Source of the DNA: Phycisphaerales bacterium PN19_bin_20
Lineage (GTDB): Bacteria; Planctomycetota; Phycisphaerae; Phycisphaerales; UBA1924
Reading direction: 5' to 3'
Assembly: GCA_021173225.1 (NCBI GenBank)
Contig: JAJOLK010000009.1
Location: 1 to 64,000 of the forward strand
DNA: 64,000 nt
Shown in pieces: positions 1-8,292 of the stretch (positions are counted from its first letter, which is position 1; every line of letters starts with the position of its first letter). The translations under genes were made by a program, and so were the position numbers. A model generated the notes under the pieces. The model saw only the letters and a list, made by a program, of their open reading frames with translations. It was not told the origin of the DNA and ran no database searches.

Positions 1-79
1 CTATTACTGTTCGCTGGTTTCTCGGTCTGATGCGCATAGCCAAAGTTTCTATGTTCACATGAATATATCTTTTTTTGGC

Positions 80-108
80 TTGCTACACGGAGCAGCCCTT
101 GGTAAAGT
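80..108 (+). promoter_or_regulatory. Candidate sigma-70 promoter for the secreted esterase-like gene
   Basis: TTGCTA at 80-85 and TAAAGT at 103-108 are separated by 17 nt, in a stretch clearly richer in A/T than the rest of the window. It would give a leader of roughly 150 nt before the gene at 270. An overlapping TATAAA lies at 108-113 but is badly spaced from the -35. Nothing coding is visible in 1-269. Confidence 0.4.
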
Positions 109-269
109 ATAAAGTGCGGCATGAGTCCGGAGCATGCGCCACCGCAGGAACCCGCGACAAACTCGTGACTTCTGCATTCGAAGCCATCAGTTTGCCGAGC
201 TGAGGAACTTGAAAGTAGTACGGGATTACCGGAATGACATTGGTTCCGTTGACTTGAAGGAGAACTTAC

Positions 270-2903
270 ATGACCATGCGACCCGTTGATCTGACCGGAG
301 AACTAATGACCGTCAACATGACCCGCTCGGGGGTATTGCTTTACACTGCGGCCCGGGCGCTCGAGTTGCTCGGCGGCGTTGCACAGCGCCTTTTAAAGCT
401 CGCGGCCACGATGACTGCCGGGGGTGCACGCTCCAACAGGATTGCCAGCTTCGCCCTCGCATTGCTTTGCGGGCTTGTTGCCGCAACTCCGGCCCAGGCT
501 CAGCCGTTTAACGTGCGGACCTGGTTCGCCAAGGGGCAGGTCTTTGTCGTCTGGCAGTTTCCGGCCCCGCCGGCGTTTGCGGCCAGCACGGTTGAGATTT
601 ATGCCTCGCCCGGTGCGCAGGCCTCCACGACGAACATGGCGCGGCTTGGGCGTTTGTTCTTGCCCGAGTACACTGGCGCGCGCTTGCGTTCTCTGGCTCC
701 GGCTGCAACGCTGCGCGTTCCAACCCCCGTCGGAGGGATTTACACGCTCACTGCCAACGAGGGCGTTTTCGCTTACACGCCCCGCGCGAACGGCGGCCTG
801 TTCTTTGCGGTCGTCAACACCGGTAGCACGGCTGTAAGCGTTGCCAACAGCGCGACCACGGCCTTCAGTTACAATCCCGCGGCCGACCCGGTGCGTCCGC
901 ATCTGCAGTTTACAGTCACCACCACCGGCGGAAACGCCGCGACCGCCTTTGTCGTATGGGCTGAGGGGCGAACGGATTACAATAACTCACGCCCGGATGT
1001 GCCGGTGATGGCCAACGCTGCCAAGAACGGTGTCCCCCACGTCTTCGTCATCACCGGGCCCGTCGGCGGCGTGCCCGCTGGCCCGCTCACCTGCGCGTTC
1101 GCCCTGCACGGCGGCGGCGGCAACTACCAACTTTTCCTACCGGGCGTACCCACACGGGCAGATCTCTCGCTCTCGCTTAACAACGGCATCGTTGTCACGC
1201 CGGACGATACGATTTTTGCCCGCAACGAGAACTCGCTCGAGGAGACTACCACCGCCTGGTTCGGGTATCACGATGCGCTGGACCCTTTCTTCCCGGGCGT
1301 GCGCGCTGCTCCGCCAACGACCGCCACGATCGCCAACTTCACACAGCGACGCTTCTTTTGGATCATGGACTGGGTGCTCGGAATGGGAGCGGCCGCGTCG
1401 CCCTACACAATCGATCCCACGCGCGTCGCCATCGTCGGACACAGCAACGGCGGGCGGGGAACGTCTCACCTCACGCGCCTGGCACCTGAGCGGTTCTGCG
1501 CCGCGGTCCTCTATAACCCGGGGTTTAACTTTGCGATGAGCGAGAACGGCCATCTCGACTACATGCGCGGCGACGTAGCCAGTAACCTTGCCACCAATAT
1601 CCCGCGCCCGAACGCTCCCGGCAATCTGGGCATGCTCGAAATCTTCACCCCCACAGTCCGCATCTCGCCGACCCGGCGAGACCTCGCCCTCACCCGCGCC
1701 TTCTTCGGCAAGCGTGACACCGCCGGCGCGGCGACGTGGAATGCGAATATGCGGGCCGCGGTCGATTCGATGGACGACTCGGGTCTGGGCTACATGATCT
1801 TCTGGGATGAGCGTGAGCACGAGGTCGAGGACTGGTCGGTCGAGAATAGGCCGGTAGGGCCGGACACCGGCCAGTGGGTTTCGCCGGTGCGCACGCGCCG
1901 GGCCTCGTGCCAGTATCTGGTAGACACATACCGCTCCAACCGTTCATACCCGGGCTTCTTTCAAGCCGATGCAGACGCCGCGCTGTCGGGCCAGCAGCTC
2001 GACCCCGGATCGGGCGACGACCCGTATGGGGGCGATGCTTGGGGTACGTGGGGTGGTTACTTTGATTGGGAATCGGGCACCGTTATCGACTTGCCCACGC
2101 GGTGGGAATGCACAGTGTTCGCGTCGGCGGCTGCGGCCGCGAGTATCGATAACTCGCCCGCGACGACATACACCACCAGCGTCACTCCGCGTAAGTCGGC
2201 CCTTTACAACCCGGCCCCCGGTTCCACCGTCTATTGGTATGCCAGACCCGTCGGCGGCCTTTTCGTTACCCAGCAGGGAACAGTCACCGCCAATGCAAAC
2301 GGAATCGCGCCCGCCACGGGTGTCACCGTCACACGTGAGGACGTGAGCCGGATACGCATCTCCTTCTCGACAGTGCCCCTGTGCATCGGCACCGGTTCAT
2401 TGACCTCCCCGACATCCGTGCAGGTTTGCCCAACTGATGAGGCAACGATGAATGTCTCCGCCACCGGAAGCGGGCCGTTCTTGTTCCGGTGGCAATACGC
2501 ACTCGCCGGTTCCCCGGGCGTATGGACGAACCTGGCCAACGGCACTAGCCCGAATGTTGGCACAGCCGCCGGAAGCACGACCTCCAACCTCACACTCTCA
2601 GCCATCGCCACCTCCGGCAACCGCTTCCGCTGCATCGTCACCAACGCCTGCGGCAGCGTCACCAGCAACGAAGCTACGCTGACGATCCGCGCTGGTGCTT
2701 CCGACATCGCTGGCGCCGGTGGCGTAGTTGGGCCCGATGGCGAGCTGACCGCCGACGACATCATCCGCTTCATCAACGCCTTTACCGTCAACAACATGAG
2801 CGTGGCCGACATCACCGGCCCTGCGACCCCCGGCACGCCCGACGGCGAACTCACCGCCGACGACATCATCCTCTTCATCAGCCGGTTTATCACCGGGTGC
2901 TAA
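270..2903 (+). CDS. Secreted alpha/beta-hydrolase (PHB-depolymerase/feruloyl-esterase-like) with Ig-like and dockerin-like C-terminal modules
   Basis: The product is 877 aa. The start at 270 has a strong AAGGAG at 257-262. A classical signal peptide ending in TPAQA-Q begins only at Met48 (position 411), so the first 47 residues are an odd N-terminal extension, or translation really starts at 411. The hydrolase core shows an HGGGG oxyanion-type loop near residue 284 and the nucleophile elbow GHSNGG near 390-395. This pattern is seen in secreted esterases and polyhydroxybutyrate depolymerases; a substrate cannot be named. Residues ~700-805 resemble an Ig-like repeat. The C-terminus carries two near-identical EF-hand-like segments (DGELTADDIIRFINAF and DGELTADDIILFISRF) and ends in Gly-Cys, a dockerin-like pair. 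The protein is probably extracellular or surface-attached. Confidence 0.8.
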   Translation: MTMRPVDLTGELMTVNMTRSGVLLYTAARALELLGGVAQRLLKLAATMTAGGARSNRIASFALALLCGLVAATPAQAQPFNVRTWFAKGQVFVVWQFPAPPAFAASTVEIYASPGAQASTTNMARLGRLFLPEYTGARLRSLAPAATLRVPTPVGGIYTLTANEGVFAYTPRANGGLFFAVVNTGSTAVSVANSATTAFSYNPAADPVRPHLQFTVTTTGGNAATAFVVWAEGRTDYNNSRPDVPVMANAAKNGVPHVFVITGPVGGVPAGPLTCAFALHGGGGNYQLFLPGVPTRADLSLSLNNGIVVTPDDTIFARNENSLEETTTAWFGYHDALDPFFPGVRAAPPTTATIANFTQRRFFWIMDWVLGMGAAASPYTIDPTRVAIVGHSNGGRGTSHLTRLAPERFCAAVLYNPGFNFAMSENGHLDYMRGDVASNLATNIPRPNAPGNLGMLEIFTPTVRISPTRRDLALTRAFFGKRDTAGAATWNANMRAAVDSMDDSGLGYMIFWDEREHEVEDWSVENRPVGPDTGQWVSPVRTRRASCQYLVDTYRSNRSYPGFFQADADAALSGQQLDPGSGDDPYGGDAWGTWGGYFDWESGTVIDLPTRWECTVFASAAAAASIDNSPATTYTTSVTPRKSALYNPAPGSTVYWYARPVGGLFVTQQGTVTANANGIAPATGVTVTREDVSRIRISFSTVPLCIGTGSLTSPTSVQVCPTDEATMNVSATGSGPFLFRWQYALAGSPGVWTNLANGTSPNVGTAAGSTTSNLTLSAIATSGNRFRCIVTNACGSVTSNEATLTIRAGASDIAGAGGVVGPDGELTADDIIRFINAFTVNNMSVADITGPATPGTPDGELTADDIILFISRFITGC

Positions 2904-2938
2904 GCAATCGGGAATGGGCTATCGGTAACGGGCACGCT
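2904..2938 (+). repeat. Degenerate heptanucleotide array directly after the stop codon
   Basis: Reading from the base after the stop codon: GCAATCG, GGAATGG, GCTATCG, GTAACGG, GCACGCT. The first four share a G-x-[AT]-A-x-x-G pattern with period 7. Similar words recur at 59386-59422 (minus strand) and 62319-62402. Confidence 0.5.
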
Positions 2939-2980
2939 GGGCAGATTTTATAATAGGATCATCAGCACCCTACCAACACA

Positions 2981-3012
2981 AAGGCCCCCAGCGAACGCCG
3001 GGGGCCTTATTA
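2981..3012 (+). terminator. Intrinsic terminator
   Basis: Perfect 9-bp inverted repeat AAGGCCCCC (2981-2989) and GGGGGCCTT (3000-3008) with a 10-nt loop, followed by ATTATAT. It lies about 80 nt after the esterase-like gene and about 90 nt beyond the end of the convergent gene at 3104, so it could serve both. Confidence 0.75.
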
Positions 3013-3103
3013 TATGCCCGCTTTCTGCCGCCGACTCGCTCGCTCGCGCCGCCGCGCCTCTTCAGCCCCGCCCCGCTCTAGCGCCCAAACTAAGCGCCCA
3101 GCT

Positions 3104-4246
3104 TCACCGCCCCGACTTGCTCAGCTTCTTAGTCCCGTTGGCAAAGCTTGGCACGCCTTCGCCCTTCTCAAACAGGTCCGCAAACTTAAAGCCCTTTCGC
3201 CCCTTCCACGCCTTGCGGTGGTACGCGTCGCTCGCCAAGATCGGCAGCATCGCGCTGATCTCGCCAAACACCATCTGCTCATGCACCACGTCCACCTTGC
3301 CCCAACTGCACGCCTCGCGCAGCGTGCTGCCAGAAAGCGCGCCGTCGCGGCTGTCCGCAACCGTCATCTGCACCGCGTACTTGTGCATCCCGATGTCGCC
3401 GCGGGCCTTGCCGCCCTTGCGTTCGCTCAGTAGCTCGGCCGCCACCACGATGTCCTGCGCAAAGTTCTTCGGCACCCCGCCGCCCATCATCAGCAGCCCG
3501 GTGTCGCGGCACGCCAGCTTGATGTCCGTCAACTCGCGGAAGTCCTTGCCGCTGTCGATCGCCACCTGCCCGCGCCCCTCCTCGATCGCCTCGGTCTGCT
3601 GCAGCACAATCCCGAAACCCGCGCTGCAATCGCTAAACGCCGGCACAAAGATCGGCACCCGCTTCTGGTAGCAGCTCTTGACAATGCTCTCGTTCTTTGA
3701 CAGCTTCGGACTGTGCGCCAGGAACGCCCCCATCGCCTCGATGAACTCGCGCGACGAGTACGCACCCGGCGCAAACTCGTTGAAGATCTCGTACGTCGCG
3801 TGGTCGCAGGCACGCAGGTCGTCCTCGTCGATGTACGTGTCGTAGATCCGGTCAATCATCAGGTCCCGCAGCGTAAGGTCATCCACCGGCGGGGCCTCGG
3901 GGCTCCCCGGCGCAATGTAATGCTTGAACCCGAGTCCTTCGAAAAAGTCCTGGTCCACGATGTTCGCGCCCGTGCTCACGATCGCGTCGACCATGTTGTT
4001 CTCAACCAGCGTAATCACCGCGCGCTTCAGCCCCGCGCTGATCAGCGAGCCCGCAAGGGTCAAGATCACCCCGCAGTCCTTGTCCTTGAGCATCATGCTG
4101 TAAATGTCCGACGCGTTCGCCAGCGTCCGCGCGCTATACGCCATGTGCCGGTAGCTGTCCACGATCACACGCCCGTCAAACGCCGTGATATCCACGTGCT
4201 TGATCGGGCGGCTCAAGAGGTCCTTCTTCGTCCACTTCGCGGGCAT
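3104..4246 (-). CDS. Deoxyhypusine-synthase-like protein (possible bacterial homospermidine synthase)
   Basis: The product is 380 aa, in the deoxyhypusine synthase fold family. Eukaryotic members transfer the aminobutyl group of spermidine to eIF5A. Bacteria lack eIF5A, and characterised bacterial homologues can make homospermidine or related polyamines by the same NAD-dependent chemistry. Visible marks are the NAD-site-like GSLISAG and STGANI segments and a GGGVPK motif at 255-260, whose Lys260 aligns with the catalytic lysine of the family. The start at 4246 is chosen because AAGGAG lies 7 nt upstream; an in-frame ATG at 4270 has weaker support. It lies downstream of the export block on the same strand, but a 167-nt gap and its own Shine-Dalgarno sequence suggest independent expression. 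Confidence 0.85.
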   Translation of the reverse strand: MPAKWTKKDLLSRPIKHVDITAFDGRVIVDSYRHMAYSARTLANASDIYSMMLKDKDCGVILTLAGSLISAGLKRAVITLVENNMVDAIVSTGANIVDQDFFEGLGFKHYIAPGSPEAPPVDDLTLRDLMIDRIYDTYIDEDDLRACDHATYEIFNEFAPGAYSSREFIEAMGAFLAHSPKLSKNESIVKSCYQKRVPIFVPAFSDCSAGFGIVLQQTEAIEEGRGQVAIDSGKDFRELTDIKLACRDTGLLMMGGGVPKNFAQDIVVAAELLSERKGGKARGDIGMHKYAVQMTVADSRDGALSGSTLREACSWGKVDVVHEQMVFGEISAMLPILASDAYHRKAWKGRKGFKFADLFEKGEGVPSFANGTKKLSKSGR

Positions 4247-4413
4247 CGCTTCGCTCCTTCGTCCGGCCACGCCCCCCTGGCCCGTTGCTTGTCACACGCC
4301 GCGCGGGGGTGTCGCGCAGCACTCAAGTGTACAGCCTTCGCGCCGCCCAACAGTTAAATACACCGCGCCCGCGCCAACAAAACGCCAGCCTCCAAGCACG
4401 CCGCCCCGCTCGC

Positions 4414-6021
4414 TTACCGCACAAACGCGTCGATCGTGCTGCTCGTCGGCGTCTTGATCTCCTCAACCACGCCGTCCGCCGCCATCGTGCCCCGCTGCGC
4501 ACTCTCCGCGCCGCCGCCCGCCTGCTCCGCCGTCAGCTCGACCTCCCACCCGCCGCCAAGGCTCTTGTAGAGCTGCACCAAACTCAGCGTTACGCCGCCC
4601 TGCGCCTCGGCCTCTTGATCCTGCAGAATCAAGAGCTGCCGCTGCGTGTCCAGCACGCTGATGAAGTCTGCCAGCCCCTCGCGGTACAAGCGCGTCGAGA
4701 GCTCCACCGCCCGCAGCTGCGCCGAGACCGCCTCGCTCAGCGCCACCCGCCGCGCCGAGCCCGTGGTGAACCCAACAATCGCGGAGTCTACCTCGCGCAG
4801 CGCTCGCAGCACGCCTCCCTCATAGCCCGCCAACGCAAACGCCGTCCGCGCCTCCTGCACGTCGATGCTGCTGCGGATCCGACCAAAGTCCAGGATGTTC
4901 CACCGCACGCCCGGGCCGATCGACCAGTACCGGCTGTTGCCCTCGAGCAAGGTCCCGATCTGGCTTGACGCCAGGCCGATGCTCCCGCGCAGCGAGAAGC
5001 TCGGGTAAAGCTCCGACGTCGCCACGCCGATCCGCGCCGTCGCCGCCGCAAGCTCGCGCTCGGCCTGACGCACGTCCGGCCGCCGCCGCACCAAGTCCAT
5101 CGGCACGCCCGTCGGGAGCGCAACGCTCGCCACGCCGCTCACAATCCCGCTGCTGCCGGTCGCTACCGCCATCGGGATCTGCGCCGGCGCGCTCAGCTCT
5201 GCCGCGAGCGCACCAGGAAACTGCCCGCACAGTACGCTCAAGCCATAGATCGCCTGCGCGCTCTGGCCCTCTAGCAGCGGGATGGTCGCCTGCGTCGTGG
5301 CGAGCTGGCTCCGCGCCCGAGTCACGTCCAGCTCGCTTGTCAGCCCCGCGCGCAAGCGGTTCTCAGTCAGCCCCAGCGTCTGACGCTGGCTGTCAACGTT
5401 TTGGCGCGCAATCACCAGCCGCTGCTGGGCCGTCCGCAGCTCAACATACTGCCGCCCCGTCTCGGCGATCAGCGTCACCAGCACGTCGCGCCGCGCCCAC
5501 TGCGCCGCCCCCACGTCGGCGTCCGCGGCCTCGATATTCCGGCGCGTCCCGCCGAACACATCAAGCTCCCAGCTCGAGTCAAACCCGCCCTGGAACAGGT
5601 CGCGCCCAGCGCCATCGCCCTGCGAGAACCTGCTGCTGGTCTCGCTCTGCGCGCTGCGCGAGTAGTCAGCACCAACATCCACCGTCGGCCTGCCGCCCGA
5701 GCCCGCGACCCCGCGCAGCGCCCGCGCCTCACGCACGCGCGCACTGGCCTGCTTCAGGTCAAGGTTCCCCGCCACCGCGCGGTCCACCAACCCCGTCAGC
5801 ACCGGGTCGTTCAGCAGCGTCCACCAGCGCGCCTGCTGACCGGGCTCAAGCGCCATAGACCTAGCCGTCAGCCCGACACCAAGCTCAGAGGCCCAGGCCT
5901 CGGGCGTCGCGATCGTCGGCCGCTCATAGCTCGGGCCTACGGCCTTGCACCCGCCAGCCGTGAGCACCAGCATCAACGCCAACGCACCACCACCCACACG
6001 CGCCAGTTCACTGTTCTTCAT
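4414..6021 (-). CDS. TolC/OprM-type outer-membrane efflux lipoprotein (NodT family)
   Basis: The product is 535 aa with a lipoprotein signal: a hydrophobic stretch then TAGGC, giving an acylated Cys25. After this comes the KAVGPSYERP-type start typical of RND outer-membrane lipoproteins, then two outer-membrane efflux protein repeats with long alpha-helical barrel segments (for example RRRPDVRQAERELAAATARI). It should form the outer-membrane channel of a tripartite exporter. It is the last gene of the minus-strand block, 158 nt after the HlyD-type adaptor gene, which is its obvious partner. No strong Shine-Dalgarno is seen at the start. Confidence 0.92.
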   Translation of the reverse strand: MKNSELARVGGGALALMLVLTAGGCKAVGPSYERPTIATPEAWASELGVGLTARSMALEPGQQARWWTLLNDPVLTGLVDRAVAGNLDLKQASARVREARALRGVAGSGGRPTVDVGADYSRSAQSETSSRFSQGDGAGRDLFQGGFDSSWELDVFGGTRRNIEAADADVGAAQWARRDVLVTLIAETGRQYVELRTAQQRLVIARQNVDSQRQTLGLTENRLRAGLTSELDVTRARSQLATTQATIPLLEGQSAQAIYGLSVLCGQFPGALAAELSAPAQIPMAVATGSSGIVSGVASVALPTGVPMDLVRRRPDVRQAERELAAATARIGVATSELYPSFSLRGSIGLASSQIGTLLEGNSRYWSIGPGVRWNILDFGRIRSSIDVQEARTAFALAGYEGGVLRALREVDSAIVGFTTGSARRVALSEAVSAQLRAVELSTRLYREGLADFISVLDTQRQLLILQDQEAEAQGGVTLSLVQLYKSLGGGWEVELTAEQAGGGAESAQRGTMAADGVVEEIKTPTSSTIDAFVR

Positions 6022-6179
6022 AGCTTGCTCACTACTCCAGCCTTTGATCGCTTCGATGATTGATCGCGTCGAGGCCGTCGATCATTCGCACATCACCGCA
6101 CGCGCCAATGCGCACGCCCCAAGCCCCTTCACACCGTTGGTTTCGCACAGAGTTCGTCAGGTCCGCACCCGGCGTGGCC

Positions 6180-7298
6180 TCAGCGCGCCGCCCGGGCCGA
6201 GTCTGCCGACGGCGCCTCGATAAACACGTCCATCTGCTGGCCCACGTACACCGCCAGCTTCGAGGGCTCAAACGCGTAGAGCACCTGCAGCACACGCGTG
6301 TCCACACGCTCGCTGCTGTCGCCGGTCAGGCTGCGCTTGGGCACAACATACGGCTCGATCCGCACAAACCGCAGGTCTGTCGCCAGGCTCGCGTTGCCAC
6401 GCAGGCTCGCGCGGGCTCTCGCGTCCGCACGCACACGCCACGCGTCGTTCTCGTCAACATCCACACGAACGTGCAGCGTCTGCGTGCCGCCAAAGAGCAT
6501 CAGCGGCGTGGCCAGCACCCCGGCCTGGGCAAACTCGCCCGTCCGCACGTTGACCTGCAGCACCTGGCCCGCCACCGGGGCCTTCACCGCTAGGCGGTCG
6601 ATCTCGATTTGCACCTGCGCGACCTGCGCTTGCGCCAAGGCGACCTGCGCCTGCGCCGCCGCCACCTGCGCGCGGCTTACATCGATGTCCTTGCCCCACG
6701 TGCCCGCGTTGGTCCGCGCCAGCTCGGCCTCCGCCGTGCTGACCCGCGCGCGGGCCGTCTCAACCTGCCACTTGCGCCGGTCCAGCTCCTCCTGACTGAT
6801 CGCCCCGGGGATCTCGCGCACGCGCGTCGCGTTGTCAAGCTGCACCATCGCGTCTTGCATCTGGCTCTTGAACTCGGCGACCCGCGCCGCCACCGGGGGG
6901 ACGTCCTCAGGCCTGGGGCCCGCGTCGGCCCTGGCCAGCGCAGCCTCTGACTGCGCAAGCTGCGCCCGCGCTTGCGCGAGCTGCGCCTGCGCCACCAACA
7001 GCTCGCCCCGGCGCGAGCGGTCGTCGATCGAGAACAGCGGCGCGCCGGCCTGCACCGTGTCGCCAACCTTCACCATCACCTGCGTCACGATCCCCGCCAC
7101 ATTGGTGCCAATAGCGATGTTCTGCGTGCTGGCCTCGACGATCCCTGCGCCCGCCACCTGCGAGGCGTACGGGCTGACCGCCGGCGCCGCCACCGGCTGC
7201 GCGGGCACGATCGGCTGGTTGCTGCTGACGGCGGTGTACGCCGCGAAGCCAACACCCGCGACCGCCAGCACCGGAATCACAATATTGCGAACAAACAT
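6180..7298 (-). CDS. HlyD-family periplasmic membrane-fusion (adaptor) protein of an ABC exporter
   Basis: The product is 372 aa with one N-terminal membrane anchor (residues ~5-24). It has the lipoyl-like segment GIVTQVMVKVGDTVQAGAPL, a long coiled-coil hairpin rich in AQAQLAQARAQLAQ heptads (~105-245), and the second lipoyl half VKAPVAGQVLQVNVRTGEFAQ. This is the usual adaptor layout linking an inner-membrane transporter to a TolC-type channel. GGAG lies 6 nt before the ATG. Position between the ATPase gene and the OprM-like gene supports a DevB/YbhG-like role. Confidence 0.92.
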   Translation of the reverse strand: MFVRNIVIPVLAVAGVGFAAYTAVSSNQPIVPAQPVAAPAVSPYASQVAGAGIVEASTQNIAIGTNVAGIVTQVMVKVGDTVQAGAPLFSIDDRSRRGELLVAQAQLAQARAQLAQSEAALARADAGPRPEDVPPVAARVAEFKSQMQDAMVQLDNATRVREIPGAISQEELDRRKWQVETARARVSTAEAELARTNAGTWGKDIDVSRAQVAAAQAQVALAQAQVAQVQIEIDRLAVKAPVAGQVLQVNVRTGEFAQAGVLATPLMLFGGTQTLHVRVDVDENDAWRVRADARARASLRGNASLATDLRFVRIEPYVVPKRSLTGDSSERVDTRVLQVLYAFEPSKLAVYVGQQMDVFIEAPSADSARAAR

Positions 7299-7330
7299 AA
7301 CACGCTCCTATTTCCAGTCCAGCCCAACCC

Positions 7331-7360
7331 GATCCAGTCCGATCTGATCCAGTCCGACCC
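7331..7360. repeat. Two 15-nt direct repeats in the ATPase-adaptor gap
   Basis: GATCCAGTCCGATCT (7331-7345) and GATCCAGTCCGACCC (7346-7360) differ at two positions. They are 3' of the ATPase stop codon on the minus strand and about 30 nt upstream of the adaptor start. Confidence 0.6.
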
Positions 7361-7416
7361 CCACCGCACAACCATCACCAGCGCCAGCCCCCCCACTACC
7401 CCGCCGGTTTCAGCAC

Positions 7417-8166
7417 TTATTGCATCACCTCGCTGGGCTTGCCGATGGTCACGATCTTCCCGTCGTCCATCGTCGCCACGCGATCAGCAAACCCGAAGAT
7501 GCGCGAGTCGTGCGTCACAATCACCAGCGCCCGGTCCTCTTGCAGCGCCACGCCCTTGAGCAGCCGCAGCACGGCGTGCCCGGTCGTCGCGTCCAGCGCG
7601 CTGGTCGGCTCGTCGCAGACGATCAGCTTGGGCTGGTGCACCAGCGCCCGCGCGATCGCTACACGCTGCTGCTGCCCGCCGGAGAGCTGGCTGGGCAGGC
7701 TGTTGAACTTCGACTCAAGCCCCACGCGTGACATCATGTCCTTGGCCTTCTTCACCGCCGAAGCGCGTGACTCGCCCAGGATCATCAGCGGGACTGCGGC
7801 GTTCTCTGCCGCCGTCAGCGTGGGCAGCAGGTTGAACTGCTGGAAGACAAACCCGATGTTCGCCCCGCGCCAGAGCGTCTTGATCCGCTGGCCCTGCTTC
7901 GCATAGTCGTTGCCAAACACCGACAGCTCACCCTCGTCGCGGTCAAGGATCCCGGCGATGACGCTGATGAGCGTCGTCTTGCCGCAGCCTGAGGGACCCA
8001 CCAGCATCATCAGCTCGCCATAGGCAATCTCAAGATCAACCCCGCGCAGCGCGAGGACCTTATTGTCGCCCTTGCCGTAGTGCTTGGTCACGCCCTTGGC
8101 GTGCACGGCCAGCTCGCCGCGCTGCGGGTGCGTGCTCGACGCGGGCTTGCTCATTGCGGTCGTCAT
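7417..8166 (-). CDS. ABC exporter ATP-binding subunit (DevA/LolD/MacB type)
   Basis: The product is 249 aa with all nucleotide-binding motifs: Walker A GPSGCGKTT, Q-loop FVFQQFNLLPT, signature LSGGQQQRVAIARAL, Walker B KLIVCDEPTSALD and the H-loop VIVTHD. This subclass energises FtsX-type permeases that pump lipophilic substrates, proteins or glycolipids across the envelope. The start at 8166 has a modest GGTGA 4 nt upstream; an in-frame ATG at 8187 is the alternative. It lies between the permease gene at 8293-9444 and the adaptor gene. It is the only ATPase here, so it must serve both permeases if both are functional. Confidence 0.93.
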   Translation of the reverse strand: MTTAMSKPASSTHPQRGELAVHAKGVTKHYGKGDNKVLALRGVDLEIAYGELMMLVGPSGCGKTTLISVIAGILDRDEGELSVFGNDYAKQGQRIKTLWRGANIGFVFQQFNLLPTLTAAENAAVPLMILGESRASAVKKAKDMMSRVGLESKFNSLPSQLSGGQQQRVAIARALVHQPKLIVCDEPTSALDATTGHAVLRLLKGVALQEDRALVIVTHDSRIFGFADRVATMDDGKIVTIGKPSEVMQ

Positions 8167-8225
8167 AAGTTCACCAGTTCTAAACATCCAGGGCGAGTTA
8201 CGGCCCTTGACTACTTGATCGCACT

Positions 8226-8278
8226 TCCCTCGACCCTCGACCCTTGATCCCTCAATCCCTTGATCCCTCGATCCCTCT
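8226..8278. repeat. Seven-to-eight-nt tandem repeat downstream of the permease gene
   Basis: On the minus strand, just after the permease stop at 8293, the sequence reads as GAGGGATC, GAGGGATC, AAGGGATT, GAGGGATC, then AAGGGTC, GAGGGTC. Units of 8 and then 7 nt fill almost the whole gap before the ATPase gene. Confidence 0.6.
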
Positions 8279-8292
8279 TACCTCAGTCCGTT

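Noticed and set aside
4965-5858. Plus-strand open frame of about 297 codons
   Set aside because: Antisense to the OprM-like gene, low-complexity Ala/Arg/Ser/Pro composition, no ribosome site.
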